A DNA stretch of 24,765 bases from contig JAEYZR010000014.1 of NCBI GenBank assembly GCA_023427945.1, forward strand, positions 1-24,765, read 5' to 3'. Positions 8,452 through 16,173 of the stretch are shown one piece after another (positions within the stretch are counted from its first letter, which is position 1; each line of letters starts with the position of its first letter). Made by a program: the position numbers and the translations under genes. The notes beneath the pieces are model-generated. The model did no database searches. It was given only the letters and a program-made list of their open reading frames with translations, and was not told the DNA's origin. This stretch comes from Pseudomonadota bacterium (GTDB taxonomy: Bacteria > Pseudomonadota > Gammaproteobacteria > Burkholderiales > Burkholderiaceae_B).

Positions 8452-9201
8452 ATGGATCCGGTCGTCATCGTGGTAGCAGGCGCGGTTGCCGCCGGGTTTG
8501 TGCAAGGATTGTCGGGGTTCGGATTTGGCCTGGTCGCCATGTCGTTCTGGGCCTGGACGCTGGATCCCATGCTGGCCGCGGCGCTTTCCGTGTTCGGTTC
8601 GCTGACCGGGCAGGTCGTTGCCGCTGTTACCGTCCGGCGGCGTTGGAACCTGGCATTGCTCGCGCCTTTCATCCTGGGTGGGCTGTGTGGCATTCCGCTG
8701 GGCGTGTTTCTGTTGCCGCATCTGGACACCAACTGGTTCAAGGCCATACTGGGCACGTTCCTGGTCCTGTGGTGTCCGGCCATGCTTGCTGCCAGCAACA
8801 TGCCGCGCATCGAGCGCGGCGGCAGGATCGCCGACGCGCTGGCCGGTATGGCCGGGGGCATCATGGGTGGCATTGGTGGTTTTACCGGGACCGTGCCCAC
8901 GCTATGGTGCACATTGCGCGGCCTGGCCAAGGACACGCAGCGCGCCATCATTCAGAACTTCAATCTGTCCATGTTGGCGGTCACCTTCGCGATCTATCTG
9001 GCAAGCGGGTTGATCACGGCGCAGACATTGCCGATGATGGCCATCGTCGCGCCGGCCATGTTGATTCCCACCATCCTGGGCACGCGTGTGTATGTGGGCG
9101 TGAGCGACATCACGTTCAGGCGTATTGTGCTCAGCTTGCTCACATGCTCCGGCGTTGCGCTGCTGGCCTCGTCGCTTCCAGTCCTGCTTCAGGCGCGATA
9201 G
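8452..9201 (+). CDS. TSUP family membrane permease (TauE/SafE-like)
   Basis: The 249-residue integral membrane protein has about eight hydrophobic segments. The two internal halves each begin with the glycine-rich signature of the sulfite-exporter/TSUP family: AGFVQGLSGFGFGLVAM near residues 14-30, and AGGIMGGIGGFTGTVPTLW near 130-150. TSUP proteins move small anions such as sulfite, sulfoacetate or other organosulfur and carboxylate compounds; the substrate here cannot be read from the sequence. ATG 8452 follows a TAAGGG ribosome site. The gene stands alone behind its own promoter, and its last 13 bases overlap the end of the convergent DUF3820 gene. Confidence 0.88.
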   Translation: MDPVVIVVAGAVAAGFVQGLSGFGFGLVAMSFWAWTLDPMLAAALSVFGSLTGQVVAAVTVRRRWNLALLAPFILGGLCGIPLGVFLLPHLDTNWFKAILGTFLVLWCPAMLAASNMPRIERGGRIADALAGMAGGIMGGIGGFTGTVPTLWCTLRGLAKDTQRAIIQNFNLSMLAVTFAIYLASGLITAQTLPMMAIVAPAMLIPTILGTRVYVGVSDITFRRIVLSLLTCSGVALLASSLPVLLQAR

Positions 9202-9434
9202 GGTGGTTTGCCGGGGTCACGCAGCGGATTGAGCAACGGCTTCAGGCCGTTGTGATCGATCTCGCGCATCAGCGCCAGCAGGCGTCCGAGTTCGCCGGGG
9301 GGAAATCCTTCGCGTGCAAACCAGTGCAGGTAGTTTGCCGGCAGGTCGGACAGAATTCGCCCTTGATAACGGCCGAAAGGCATTTCCATCGTTACCAGTT
9401 TCTGCAGGTCGCTTGCGTTCATGGGGGATGTCAC
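9189..9434 (-). CDS. DUF3820 family small protein
   Basis: This small acidic protein has 81 residues from a GTG at 9434, or 77 from the in-frame ATG at 9422. It shows the DUF3820 pattern: MPFGRYQGRILSDLPANYLHWFAREGFPPGELGRLL, then a conserved HNGLKPLLNPLR tail. The family is related to a Pseudomonas protein described as a quorum-sensing-regulated virulence factor, but its biochemical function is unknown. It lies between a convergent TSUP gene, overlapping by 13 bases, and a divergent methyltransferase gene whose ATG is only 38 bases from this GTG. No strong ribosome site marks either start. Confidence 0.85.
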   Translation of the reverse strand: MTSPMNASDLQKLVTMEMPFGRYQGRILSDLPANYLHWFAREGFPPGELGRLLALMREIDHNGLKPLLNPLRDPGKPPYRA

Positions 9435-9472
9435 TCTCTACAATGCGGTCAATCATACTTGGGAGAGGCATC

Positions 9473-10141
9473 ATGCAACCGCAATTCTGGCTCGACCGCT
9501 GGCGCGAAGGCAGCACGCATTTTCATCAGAACCGGGTCACACCGCTCTTGCAGAAGTACTGGCCGACGCTGAACCTGCCCGCAGGCAGCCGCGTGCTGGT
9601 GCCCTTGTGCGGCAAGACGCTGGACATGGTGTGGCTGGCCGAAGCGGGCCACCAGGTGCTTGGCGTGGAGCTTGCCGAGCTGGCCGTCACCCAGTTCTTC
9701 GATGAGCAGGGGCTGGTGCCCAGCCTGCACACCACGTCTGCCGGACGCCATTACACCGCCGGTGCGATCGAGATCATCTGCGGCGACATTTTCGACCTGG
9801 ATGCGCACGTGCTGGCTGGCTGCTCGGGCGTGTTCGATCGGGCGGCGCTGGTGGCGCTGCCTGCGCCGATGCGCCAGCGCTATGTCGAGCATGTGTACAG
9901 GCAACTGGCCCCTGACTACAGAGGGCTATTGATCACCCTGGACTACGATCAGTCGCAGATGGACGGTCCGCCTTTCTCGGTGGGTGATACCGAAGTACAG
10001 GCGCTGTTCGCTTCCCACTCCGATGCACGCATTCTCAGCCGGCGCGGCATGCTGGACAAGGAGCCCAAGTTCGCCGAGCGCGGGCTGACGCAACTCGACA
10101 CCGTCGTCTACGATCTGCAAAAACGCAGGAAAGATATGTAA
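9473..10141 (+). CDS. tpm: Thiopurine S-methyltransferase family SAM-dependent methyltransferase
   Basis: The 222-residue cytoplasmic enzyme matches the bacterial thiopurine methyltransferase length of about 220. The N-terminus QFWLDRWREGSTHFHQN is characteristic: the W..RW..G...FH signature precedes the SAM fold. Motif I is RVLVPLCGKTLDMVWLAEAGHQVLGVELAE (about 40-69), with Glu66 expected to bind the SAM ribose. Later blocks include GDIFDL, FDRAALVALP, and RYVEHVYRQLAP. Such enzymes methylate aromatic thiols and, in some bacteria, selenium or tellurium oxyanions; the natural substrate here is unknown. The start is fixed by GGGAGAGG (9461-9468) before ATG 9473; longer in-frame starts run into the divergent gene. 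TACAAT at 9439-9444 may be its -10 box. Confidence 0.9.
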   Translation: MQPQFWLDRWREGSTHFHQNRVTPLLQKYWPTLNLPAGSRVLVPLCGKTLDMVWLAEAGHQVLGVELAELAVTQFFDEQGLVPSLHTTSAGRHYTAGAIEIICGDIFDLDAHVLAGCSGVFDRAALVALPAPMRQRYVEHVYRQLAPDYRGLLITLDYDQSQMDGPPFSVGDTEVQALFASHSDARILSRRGMLDKEPKFAERGLTQLDTVVYDLQKRRKDM

Positions 10142-10150
10142 ATTAGTTAA

Positions 10151-10179
10151 TTGCTTGGGCAAATCTGCATTGCTATGAT
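10151..10179 (+). promoter_or_regulatory. Predicted sigma-70 promoter of the mms operon
   Basis: TTGCTT (10151-10156) and TATGAT (10174-10179; 5 of 6 consensus) are separated by 17 bases, with an expected start near 10186 and a 50-base leader. An AT-rich inverted repeat AATTA/TAATT (10141-10152) abuts the -35 box and could be a regulator site. Confidence 0.55.
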
Positions 10180-10235
10180 CGGTTCACATCGTGCGGTCCA
10201 GCGTGGCCGCCATACCTATAGTGTGAGGACAAGAC

Positions 10236-11759
10236 ATGGCAGCCCATCCCAAGCCGCAAGGCGACGTGCCCACCGTGAGCCTGCTGATCGACGGCAAACT
10301 CGTTGAATCAAGCTCAACGGTGTGGCGCGACGTCATCAATCCTGCCACGCAGGAAGTACTGGCGCGTGTGCCCTTCGCCACGAAAGAGGAAGTCGATCTG
10401 GCCGTCGCTTCGGGCAAGCGCGCGTTCGAGACCTGGCGCAAGACGCCCATCGGTGTACGCGCCCGCATTTTCCTGAAATACCAGCAACTCATACGCGAGA
10501 ACATGAAGGCTCTTGCCGCCATCCTGACGGCTGAACAAGGCAAGACGCTGGCCGACGCCGAGGGCGATGTCTTCAGGGGGCTGGAGGTGGTCGAACACGC
10601 TGCGGCAGTCGGTAATCTGCAATTAGGTGAACTGGCCAACAACGTGGCGGGCGGTGTGGACACCTACACGATCCTGCAACCCCTGGGCGTGTGTGCAGGC
10701 ATCACGCCATTCAACTTTCCCGCCATGATTCCGCTCTGGATGTTTCCGATGGCTATCGCCACGGGCAACACCTTCGTGCTCAAGCCGTCGGAGCAGGATC
10801 CGATGGTCACCATGCGTCTGGCAGAACTGGCGATCGAGGCGGGCGTGCCTCCCGGTGTGCTGAACGTGGTGCATGGCGGTGAGGACGTGGTCAATGCCAT
10901 CTGCGACCATCCGGATATCCAGGCCGTGTCCTTCGTCGGTTCAACCAGGGTTGGCACCCATGTCTATCACCGTGCAAGCCAGGCGGGCAAGCGTGTGCAG
11001 TGCATGATGGGTGCCAAGAATCACGCCATCGTGCTGGCCGATGCCAACAAGGAACAGACCCTGAACAACATTGCCGGCGCGGCGTTCGGCGCCGCCGGCC
11101 AACGCTGCATGGCGTTGTCGGTGGTGGTGCTGGTGGGGCCGGCGCGCGACTGGGTCGCCGATATCGTGGCCCGGGCGCAAACGCTGGTGGTGGGTGCCGG
11201 CGCCGATGCCGCAACCGATGTGGGGCCGCTCATTTCGCGTTCGGCGCACAGCCGCGTGACGGCTCTGATCGAACGCGGTGTGAGTGGCGGCGCCACTCTC
11301 GAGCTGGACGGACGCGAGGCCGTCGTCGATGGATTCGAACAAGGCAATTTTGTGGGGCCAACCATCTTCTCCAAAGTGAAACCCGGCAACCCCATCTACG
11401 ACGAAGAAGTGTTCGGGCCGGTACTGGCGCTCATGGAAGCCGAGACGCTGGACGAGGCCATCGCCATCATCAATGCGAACCCCAACGGCAATGGAACGGC
11501 CTTGTTCACGCAGTCCGGTGCTGCCGCACGCCGGTTCAAGGAGGACATCCTGGTGGGGCAGGTGGGCATCAACGTTCCCATTCCGGTGCCGGTGCCGCTG
11601 TTCTCCTTCAGTGGCTCGCGCGCCTCCAAGCTGGGTGATCTGGGACCCTACGGCAAGCAGGTGATTCTGTTCTACACGCAGACCAAGACGGTTACCGAAC
11701 GCTGGTTCGACGACGACGTGGTCTCGGGTAAAGTGAATACCACCATCAGTCTGAGCTGA
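10236..11759 (+). CDS. mmsA: CoA-acylating methylmalonate-semialdehyde dehydrogenase
   Basis: This 507-residue NAD-dependent enzyme of the aldehyde dehydrogenase superfamily converts methylmalonate semialdehyde plus CoA to propionyl-CoA, the last step of valine degradation. Family-specific features are the early INPATQEVLARVPFATKEEV block, then ITPFNFPAMIPLWMFPMAI and TFVLKPSEQDPMV. The CoA-acylating signature GAAGQRCMALS contains the catalytic Cys291. The usual second catalytic Glu of hydrolytic aldehyde dehydrogenases is not expected: VQCMMGAKNHAIVL has Gly/Ala/Lys-Asn context, as is normal for MmsA. ATG 10236 follows GAGGA at 10225-10229. The next gene starts 8 bases after the stop, and mmsB lies two genes on, which supports a valine or 3-hydroxyisobutyrate pathway. 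Confidence 0.95.
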   Translation: MAAHPKPQGDVPTVSLLIDGKLVESSSTVWRDVINPATQEVLARVPFATKEEVDLAVASGKRAFETWRKTPIGVRARIFLKYQQLIRENMKALAAILTAEQGKTLADAEGDVFRGLEVVEHAAAVGNLQLGELANNVAGGVDTYTILQPLGVCAGITPFNFPAMIPLWMFPMAIATGNTFVLKPSEQDPMVTMRLAELAIEAGVPPGVLNVVHGGEDVVNAICDHPDIQAVSFVGSTRVGTHVYHRASQAGKRVQCMMGAKNHAIVLADANKEQTLNNIAGAAFGAAGQRCMALSVVVLVGPARDWVADIVARAQTLVVGAGADAATDVGPLISRSAHSRVTALIERGVSGGATLELDGREAVVDGFEQGNFVGPTIFSKVKPGNPIYDEEVFGPVLALMEAETLDEAIAIINANPNGNGTALFTQSGAAARRFKEDILVGQVGINVPIPVPVPLFSFSGSRASKLGDLGPYGKQVILFYTQTKTVTERWFDDDVVSGKVNTTISLS

Positions 11760-11767
11760 GCGCCGTC

Positions 11768-12928
11768 ATGGATTTCGAACTGAACGAGGATCAGCGCGCC
11801 TATCAGGACGCTGCACGCACATTTGCCGCCCAGGCGCTGGCGCCGCACGCGGCCACGTGGGACGCCGAGTGCATCTTTCCCGTGGATGCCATACGCGAGG
11901 CCGGCAAGCTCGGTTTTTGCGGGTTGTATGCCGATCCGCAATACGGCGGCCTGGGCCTGTCACGGCTGGATGCCAGCCTGGTGTTCGAGGAACTGGCAGC
12001 AGCCTGCCCGTCCACGACGGCCTACATCACCATCCACAACATGGTCGCGTGGATGATCACCTCCTTTGCGCAGACCGAGGTGGCCGGGCATTGGGGGCCT
12101 TTGCTCACCACCGGCGAAAAGCTGGGCTCCTATTGCCTGACCGAACCCGGTGCCGGTTCTGACGCGGGCTCGCTCAAGACCAGCGCCCGGCGCGAGGGTG
12201 ACAGCTACGTCATCAATGGTGCCAAGGCTTTCATATCCGGGGCAGGTGCAACCGATGTGCTGGTCGTGATGGCGCGCACGGGCGCAGGTGGCGCGGCGGG
12301 TGTCTCGGCGTTTGTCGTGCCGGCGGACGCGGCAGGCATCAGCTACGGGCGCAAGGAAGAGAAGATGAGCTGGAACAGCCAGCCCACACGCACGATCACT
12401 TTTGACAATGTGCGCATACCGGCGGCCAATCTGATGCAGGAGGAGGGCAAGGGCTTTCGCATCGCCATGAAAGGGCTGGATGGCGGGCGCATCAACATCG
12501 GCGCGTGTTCGGTGGGCGCGGCGCAAGGTGCCTTGCAGGCTGCCCATCGCTACATGGGCGAGCGGCGTCAGTTCGACAAGACGCTTTCCCAGATGCAGGC
12601 ACTGCAGTTTCGCCTGGCCGACATGGCCATCGAACTCGTTGCTGCGCGGCAGATGATCCGTCTCGCGGCGTCCAAGCTGGATGCCGGCAGCGCAGACGCC
12701 ACCACCTATTGCGCGATGGCCAAACGCTTTGCGACCGACGTGGGATTCAAGGTCTGCAACGATGCGCTGCAATTGCATGGGGGCTATGGCTATATCCGCG
12801 AGTATCCGCTTGAGCGGCTGGTGCGCGACACCCGGGTTCACCAGATCCTGGAGGGCACCAACGAAATCATGCGCCTGATCGTGGCCAGAAGGCTGTTCGA
12901 TCAGGCCGATACGGATATCCCTCGATAA
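11768..12928 (+). CDS. Acyl-CoA dehydrogenase, probable isobutyryl-CoA dehydrogenase
   Basis: The 386-residue FAD enzyme has a complete acyl-CoA dehydrogenase fold. FAD and substrate motifs are GSYCLTEPGAGSDAGSLKTSA (about 119-139) and the INGAKAFISGAG strand. KGLDGGRINIGACSVGAAQG and YMGERRQFDKTLSQMQALQF follow. The end motif is HQILEGTNEIMRLIVAR, with the predicted catalytic base Glu362. The D-GRI-IGACS segment resembles ACAD8-type isobutyryl-CoA dehydrogenases (from memory). Position between mmsA and mmsB strongly supports oxidation of isobutyryl-CoA to methacrylyl-CoA in valine breakdown (inference). The start is 8 bases after mmsA. A related 2-methyl-branched acyl-CoA cannot be excluded as substrate. 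Confidence 0.9.
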   Translation: MDFELNEDQRAYQDAARTFAAQALAPHAATWDAECIFPVDAIREAGKLGFCGLYADPQYGGLGLSRLDASLVFEELAAACPSTTAYITIHNMVAWMITSFAQTEVAGHWGPLLTTGEKLGSYCLTEPGAGSDAGSLKTSARREGDSYVINGAKAFISGAGATDVLVVMARTGAGGAAGVSAFVVPADAAGISYGRKEEKMSWNSQPTRTITFDNVRIPAANLMQEEGKGFRIAMKGLDGGRINIGACSVGAAQGALQAAHRYMGERRQFDKTLSQMQALQFRLADMAIELVAARQMIRLAASKLDAGSADATTYCAMAKRFATDVGFKVCNDALQLHGGYGYIREYPLERLVRDTRVHQILEGTNEIMRLIVARRLFDQADTDIPR

Positions 12929-12968
12929 CGCAGCAAGACATTCAAAACATACAAGAACGGAGACGACG

Positions 12969-13886
12969 ATGACGCAAACCAATACCCCTCTGGCGATTGC
13001 TTTCGTGGGCCTGGGCAACATGGGGGCGCCCATGGCGCTGAACCTGCACAAGGCCGGACACCGTGTGACCGCATTCGATCTGTCCAAAACAGCCATGCAG
13101 TCGGTTGCTGCACAAGGCATCGCGCAGGCCACTTCTGCCCAGCAGGCCGTGCAGGGCGCCGATATCCTGATCTCCATGCTGCCGGCCAGTCGTCATGTCG
13201 AGGCCCTCTATCTCGGTCACGAGGGCAAGCCGGGCCTGCTGGCCGACATTTCTCCCGAGACATTGGTCATCGACTCCAGCACGATTGCCGCGGCCAGCGC
13301 CATCAAGGTGGCGCGTGCGGCGGCTCAGGCCGGTTTGACCATGCTCGATGCGCCTGTCTCGGGCGGAACGGGAGGCGCGGCAGCCGGCACGCTCACCTTC
13401 ATGGTCGGTGGCGACGCGGAAGCCTTCGAGCGGGCCAGACCCGTCTTGCAACTGATGGGCAAGAATCTCTTCCATGCCGGTGGCGCAGGCGCAGGGCAGG
13501 CGGCCAAACTGTGCAACAACATGCTGCTGGGCATCCTGATGATCGGCACCGGCGAGGCACTCGCGTTGGGGCGGGCCAACGGGCTCGATCCGGCGGTGTT
13601 GTCCGAAATCATGCGCCTGAGCTCGGGCGGCAACTGGGCGCTGGAAAAATACAATCCGGTGCCGGGCATCATGCCCGCCGCGCCAGCCTCCAAAGACTAC
13701 CAGGGCGGTTTCGGCACCGACCTCATGCTCAAGGATCTGGGCCTGGCGATGGAGTCCGCCCAGATGACCGAGGCGATCACCCCGCTAGGCACCCTGGCGC
13801 GCAACATCTACGCCATGCACAGCCGCCAGGGCCATGGCGCACTGGATTTCTCCAGTGTGATCAAACAGTTCTACAAAGACCTTTGA
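12969..13886 (+). CDS. mmsB: 3-hydroxyisobutyrate dehydrogenase
   Basis: The 305-residue NAD-dependent enzyme oxidises 3-hydroxyisobutyrate to methylmalonate semialdehyde, the substrate of MmsA. It belongs to the beta-hydroxyacid dehydrogenase family. It has an N-terminal Rossmann motif FVGLGNMGAPMALNL (Gly14, Gly16, Gly19). The substrate-binding DAPVSGGTGGAAAGTLTFMVGG follows at about 127-148. The catalytic lysine is Lys180 in GAGQAAKLCNNMLLG, and a C-terminal FGTDLMLKDLGLA segment completes the all-helical dimer domain. A clear GGAGACGACG ribosome site precedes ATG 12969. It is third in the mms operon, 40 bases after the acyl-CoA dehydrogenase. No methacrylyl-CoA hydratase or 3-hydroxyisobutyryl-CoA hydrolase gene is adjacent. 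Confidence 0.94.
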   Translation: MTQTNTPLAIAFVGLGNMGAPMALNLHKAGHRVTAFDLSKTAMQSVAAQGIAQATSAQQAVQGADILISMLPASRHVEALYLGHEGKPGLLADISPETLVIDSSTIAAASAIKVARAAAQAGLTMLDAPVSGGTGGAAAGTLTFMVGGDAEAFERARPVLQLMGKNLFHAGGAGAGQAAKLCNNMLLGILMIGTGEALALGRANGLDPAVLSEIMRLSSGGNWALEKYNPVPGIMPAAPASKDYQGGFGTDLMLKDLGLAMESAQMTEAITPLGTLARNIYAMHSRQGHGALDFSSVIKQFYKDL

Positions 13887-13887
13887 C

Positions 13888-13910
13888 GGCGAGTCATCGC
13901 AGAACTCGCC
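13888..13910 (+). terminator. Hairpin just after mmsB, weak terminator candidate
   Basis: GGCGAGT (13888-13894) and ACTCGCC (13904-13910) form a perfect 7-bp stem with a 9-base loop, beginning 2 bases after the mmsB stop. No T-run follows, so Rho-independent termination is doubtful. Confidence 0.3.
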
Positions 13911-13992
13911 TGTATCGCACATCCTGCGATAGCAAATCGTTATCGTCAGGGGCGCAAAAAATATTAGACGCAGTGGGGACGAAACTGCGATA
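13896..13992. repeat. Four copies of ATCGCA/TGCGAT upstream of an acyl-CoA dehydrogenase pair
   Basis: ATCGCA occurs at 13896-13901 and, as TATCGCA, at 13913-13919. Its inverse TGCGATA occurs at 13925-13931 and 13986-13992. The middle two form a perfect 7-bp inverted repeat with a 5-base spacer. The last copy ends 9 bases before the ATG at 14002. The clustering in a 115-base gap suggests operators of an unidentified regulator. Confidence 0.4.
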
Positions 13993-14001
13993 GTCGGGTT
14001 T

Positions 14002-15150
14002 ATGGAAACCTTCGAACTCACGACTTTGCCGGCTTCGGTCGAAGCCCAGCGAACTCGGCTGCGTGCTTTGCTGGATGCCGAAGTGGCGCACACGCCCGCA
14101 CCGATCCGGGCGCGCTCCTGGATGCGCTTCGATGCCGAATTCAGTCGGCGGCTGGCCGCCGAGGGCTGGCTGGGACTGACCTTGCCCAAGGCTTATGGGG
14201 GCCAGGAACTCGGGCCATATGCCCGCTTCATGGTCAGCGAGGAGCTGCTGTGCGCGGGGGCACCGGTATCGGCTCACTGGATTGCCGACCGGCAAAGCGG
14301 GCCGCTCATCCTGCGATTCGGCACCGACACGCAGCGCGAGTTCTACCTGCCCCGCATCGCGCGAGGCGAGGCGTTTTTCTGCATCGGCATGAGCGAGCCC
14401 AACAGCGGGTCGGATCTGGCCAGCATACGTACACGTGCGGTGCAGCGCGAAGGCGGCTGGACCCTCACGGGTTCCAAGATATGGACGACCTACGCTCACA
14501 AGGCGCATTACATGATTGCGCTGGTACGCACCGATGGCGATGCCGATTCGCGTCACGAAGGGCTTTCGCAGTTCATCATCGATCTCTCTCTGCCTGGCGT
14601 GACGGTGCGCCCGATCCAGGACGCTTCGGGCGATGCGCATTTTTCCGAAGTCTTCTTCGACGACGTTCAGCTGGGCCCTGATGCCTTGATCGGGCAGCGC
14701 GGCCAGGGCTGGGCCCAGGTGAATGCCGAACTGGCGTTCGAGCGCAGCGGCCCCGAACGGATCTACTCCAGCATGGTGCTGGTCGAGGCCTGGATCGAGT
14801 ATCTGCGCACCGAACCCGATCTGCATGACGGAGCCTGTGAACTGGTGGGTGAACTGATGGCGTGGCTGGCCACCCTGCGTGCCATGTCGCTGGCCATTGC
14901 GGGCAGCCTGGCGCGAGGCGGCAATCCGGTGGTCGAGGCTTCGCTGGTCAAGGATATCGGTACTGAAATCGAGCAGGCCGTGCCCTTGCGCATCGCCGCC
15001 GATCTGGCGCGGCACCCGGATCGTCCGGTGCCTGCCGCGCTTGCCGAGACGGTGGCGTATCTGCTGCAGGTCTATCCGACGTTCTCATTGCGCGGGGGCA
15101 CGCGTGAAATCCTGCGTGGCATCATTGCCCGTGGACTGGGGCTCAGATGA
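14002..15150 (+). CDS. Acyl-CoA dehydrogenase, probable catalytic subunit of a two-gene enzyme
   Basis: The 382-residue protein has the full fold: helical N-terminal domain with GWLGLTLPKAYGGQELGP, then ADRQSGPLILRFGTDTQREFYLP and CIGMSEPNSGSDLASIRT (FAD/substrate motif, about 131-148). The beta domain has GSKIWTTYAHKAHYMIALVRT, and the end reads LRGGTREILRGIIARGLGL. The Glu of the EGT motif is replaced by Gly (RGGT). A candidate base is Glu247 in the LAFERSGPER helix, as in isovaleryl-CoA and steroid-type enzymes (family knowledge, position inferred). Its stop overlaps the next start in ATGA, so the two proteins are made together and probably form a heteromer. The ribosome site is weak (CGGG). 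A bulky or branched acyl-CoA substrate is likely but unproven. Confidence 0.87.
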   Translation: METFELTTLPASVEAQRTRLRALLDAEVAHTPAPIRARSWMRFDAEFSRRLAAEGWLGLTLPKAYGGQELGPYARFMVSEELLCAGAPVSAHWIADRQSGPLILRFGTDTQREFYLPRIARGEAFFCIGMSEPNSGSDLASIRTRAVQREGGWTLTGSKIWTTYAHKAHYMIALVRTDGDADSRHEGLSQFIIDLSLPGVTVRPIQDASGDAHFSEVFFDDVQLGPDALIGQRGQGWAQVNAELAFERSGPERIYSSMVLVEAWIEYLRTEPDLHDGACELVGELMAWLATLRAMSLAIAGSLARGGNPVVEASLVKDIGTEIEQAVPLRIAADLARHPDRPVPAALAETVAYLLQVYPTFSLRGGTREILRGIIARGLGLR

Positions 15151-16157
15151 CACACGAAAACGACGATCCGATCGGCAGCGCCGCCCGCCGGCTGTTTGGC
15201 GACATCTTCGATGGCAGCGCCGGCCAGCAGGCAGGCGACGCCGCGGCAACGCAGTGGGCACAGTGTGTGGAAGGCGGCTTCGTGCATGCGCTGCTGCCCG
15301 AATCGCAGGACGGCATCGGGCTGTCCTTGTCCGACTACTTTTCCACGGCCCTGGCCGCAGGTGCCTGCGCCTCGCCACTGCCCATCGTTCACACGGCGTT
15401 GTTCCTGCGCCTGCTGGCTGACGCCACGCCCGAGCTGGCTTTACCCGAAGGTGCGATTACGTACGCCGAGCGTGCTGTCGTGCGCGACGGAGCATTGTGC
15501 GCGCTTGAGGTTCCCTGGGCCGATGTCAGCCAGTGGGCGCTGGCCGATACCCCGGATGGCGTATGGCTGCTGCCCGTCGATGGCGATGCCGGCAACGCCC
15601 GGCACAGGGTCTGCCAGGGCGCTGGCCCGAACGCCTGGACGGCTGCGGGAGGGCGTGCGCTGCCGGTCTCGGGCGAGACCTTGCGTGCCGTGGCGGCTGC
15701 TGGCTACAGCGCGCTGTTGGCCGGAGCGCTCGAACGCATGCTGGCGCTCACGCTGCACCATGCCAACGAACGCAAGCAGTTCGGCAAGCCCATTGGCCGT
15801 TTTCAGGCGATCCAGCAGCAGATCAGTGCGATGGCCGAGCGGGTGACGGCGGCGCGCATGGCGGCGCAGATGGGCTTCAACGACGATGTCTGGTCCGCAC
15901 GCATCGACTCGCTCGCCGTGGCCAAGGCCATCACCAGCGAGGTCGTGCCCATGGCTGCTTCGGTCGCGCACGCGGTGCATGGCGCCATCGGCGTGACGGC
16001 GGAGTTTGCGTTGCAGCGATATTCCGGTGCAGCGCATCGTTGGCGCGGGGCGGCGGGCGGGGAGGTGTACTGGCGCCGGCTGATCGGCCAGCGCGTGCTG
16101 GCCGATCCATCGTTGCCCCGCGATTTTCTGCGTACGCACCTGTCCGGCGCACGCTGA
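15147..16157 (+). CDS. Acyl-CoA dehydrogenase-like protein, probable non-catalytic partner subunit
   Basis: At 336 residues this is shorter than a typical acyl-CoA dehydrogenase. The N-terminal and middle domains are eroded: no S-E-P/T-E-P motif, and little beyond PESQDGIGLSLSDYFS is recognisable. The C-terminal helical domain is well kept, with HHANERKQFGKPIGRFQAIQQQISAMAERVTAARM (FAD/dimer helix, about 208-242) and VHGAIGVTAEFALQRY. No terminal EGT-type catalytic Glu is present. Such pairs of one complete and one reduced subunit are known as alpha2beta2 acyl-CoA dehydrogenases in actinobacterial steroid degradation; assignment of this pair to that architecture is inference. The ATG overlaps the upstream stop (ATGA). 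It ends 16 bases before the stop of the convergent ada gene, with a small GCGT/ACGC stem between. Confidence 0.85.
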   Translation: MTHENDDPIGSAARRLFGDIFDGSAGQQAGDAAATQWAQCVEGGFVHALLPESQDGIGLSLSDYFSTALAAGACASPLPIVHTALFLRLLADATPELALPEGAITYAERAVVRDGALCALEVPWADVSQWALADTPDGVWLLPVDGDAGNARHRVCQGAGPNAWTAAGGRALPVSGETLRAVAAAGYSALLAGALERMLALTLHHANERKQFGKPIGRFQAIQQQISAMAERVTAARMAAQMGFNDDVWSARIDSLAVAKAITSEVVPMAASVAHAVHGAIGVTAEFALQRYSGAAHRWRGAAGGEVYWRRLIGQRVLADPSLPRDFLRTHLSGAR

Positions 16158-16173
16158 GCGTAGTGACGCCGAT

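Noticed and set aside
8343..9572. A 409-codon plus-strand frame across the TSUP and DUF3820 genes
   Set aside because: It overlaps the membrane-protein frame in another phase, gives an Arg/His/Gly-rich sequence without motifs, and runs through three separate genes.
11960..13177. A 405-codon minus-strand frame opposite the isobutyryl-CoA dehydrogenase and mmsB starts
   Set aside because: It spans two strongly recognised genes and the operon gap, shows no family motif, and mirrors their codon bias.
13894..15015. A 373-codon minus-strand frame opposite the acyl-CoA dehydrogenase at 14002
   Set aside because: No recognisable domain; the plus-strand gene has clear motifs and explains the open frame.
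14002..16157. The tandem acyl-CoA dehydrogenases as a single gene broken by a frameshift
   Set aside because: The first protein is full length with its own C-terminal motif and the second has its own N-terminus; the ATGA overlap is a normal translational-coupling junction.
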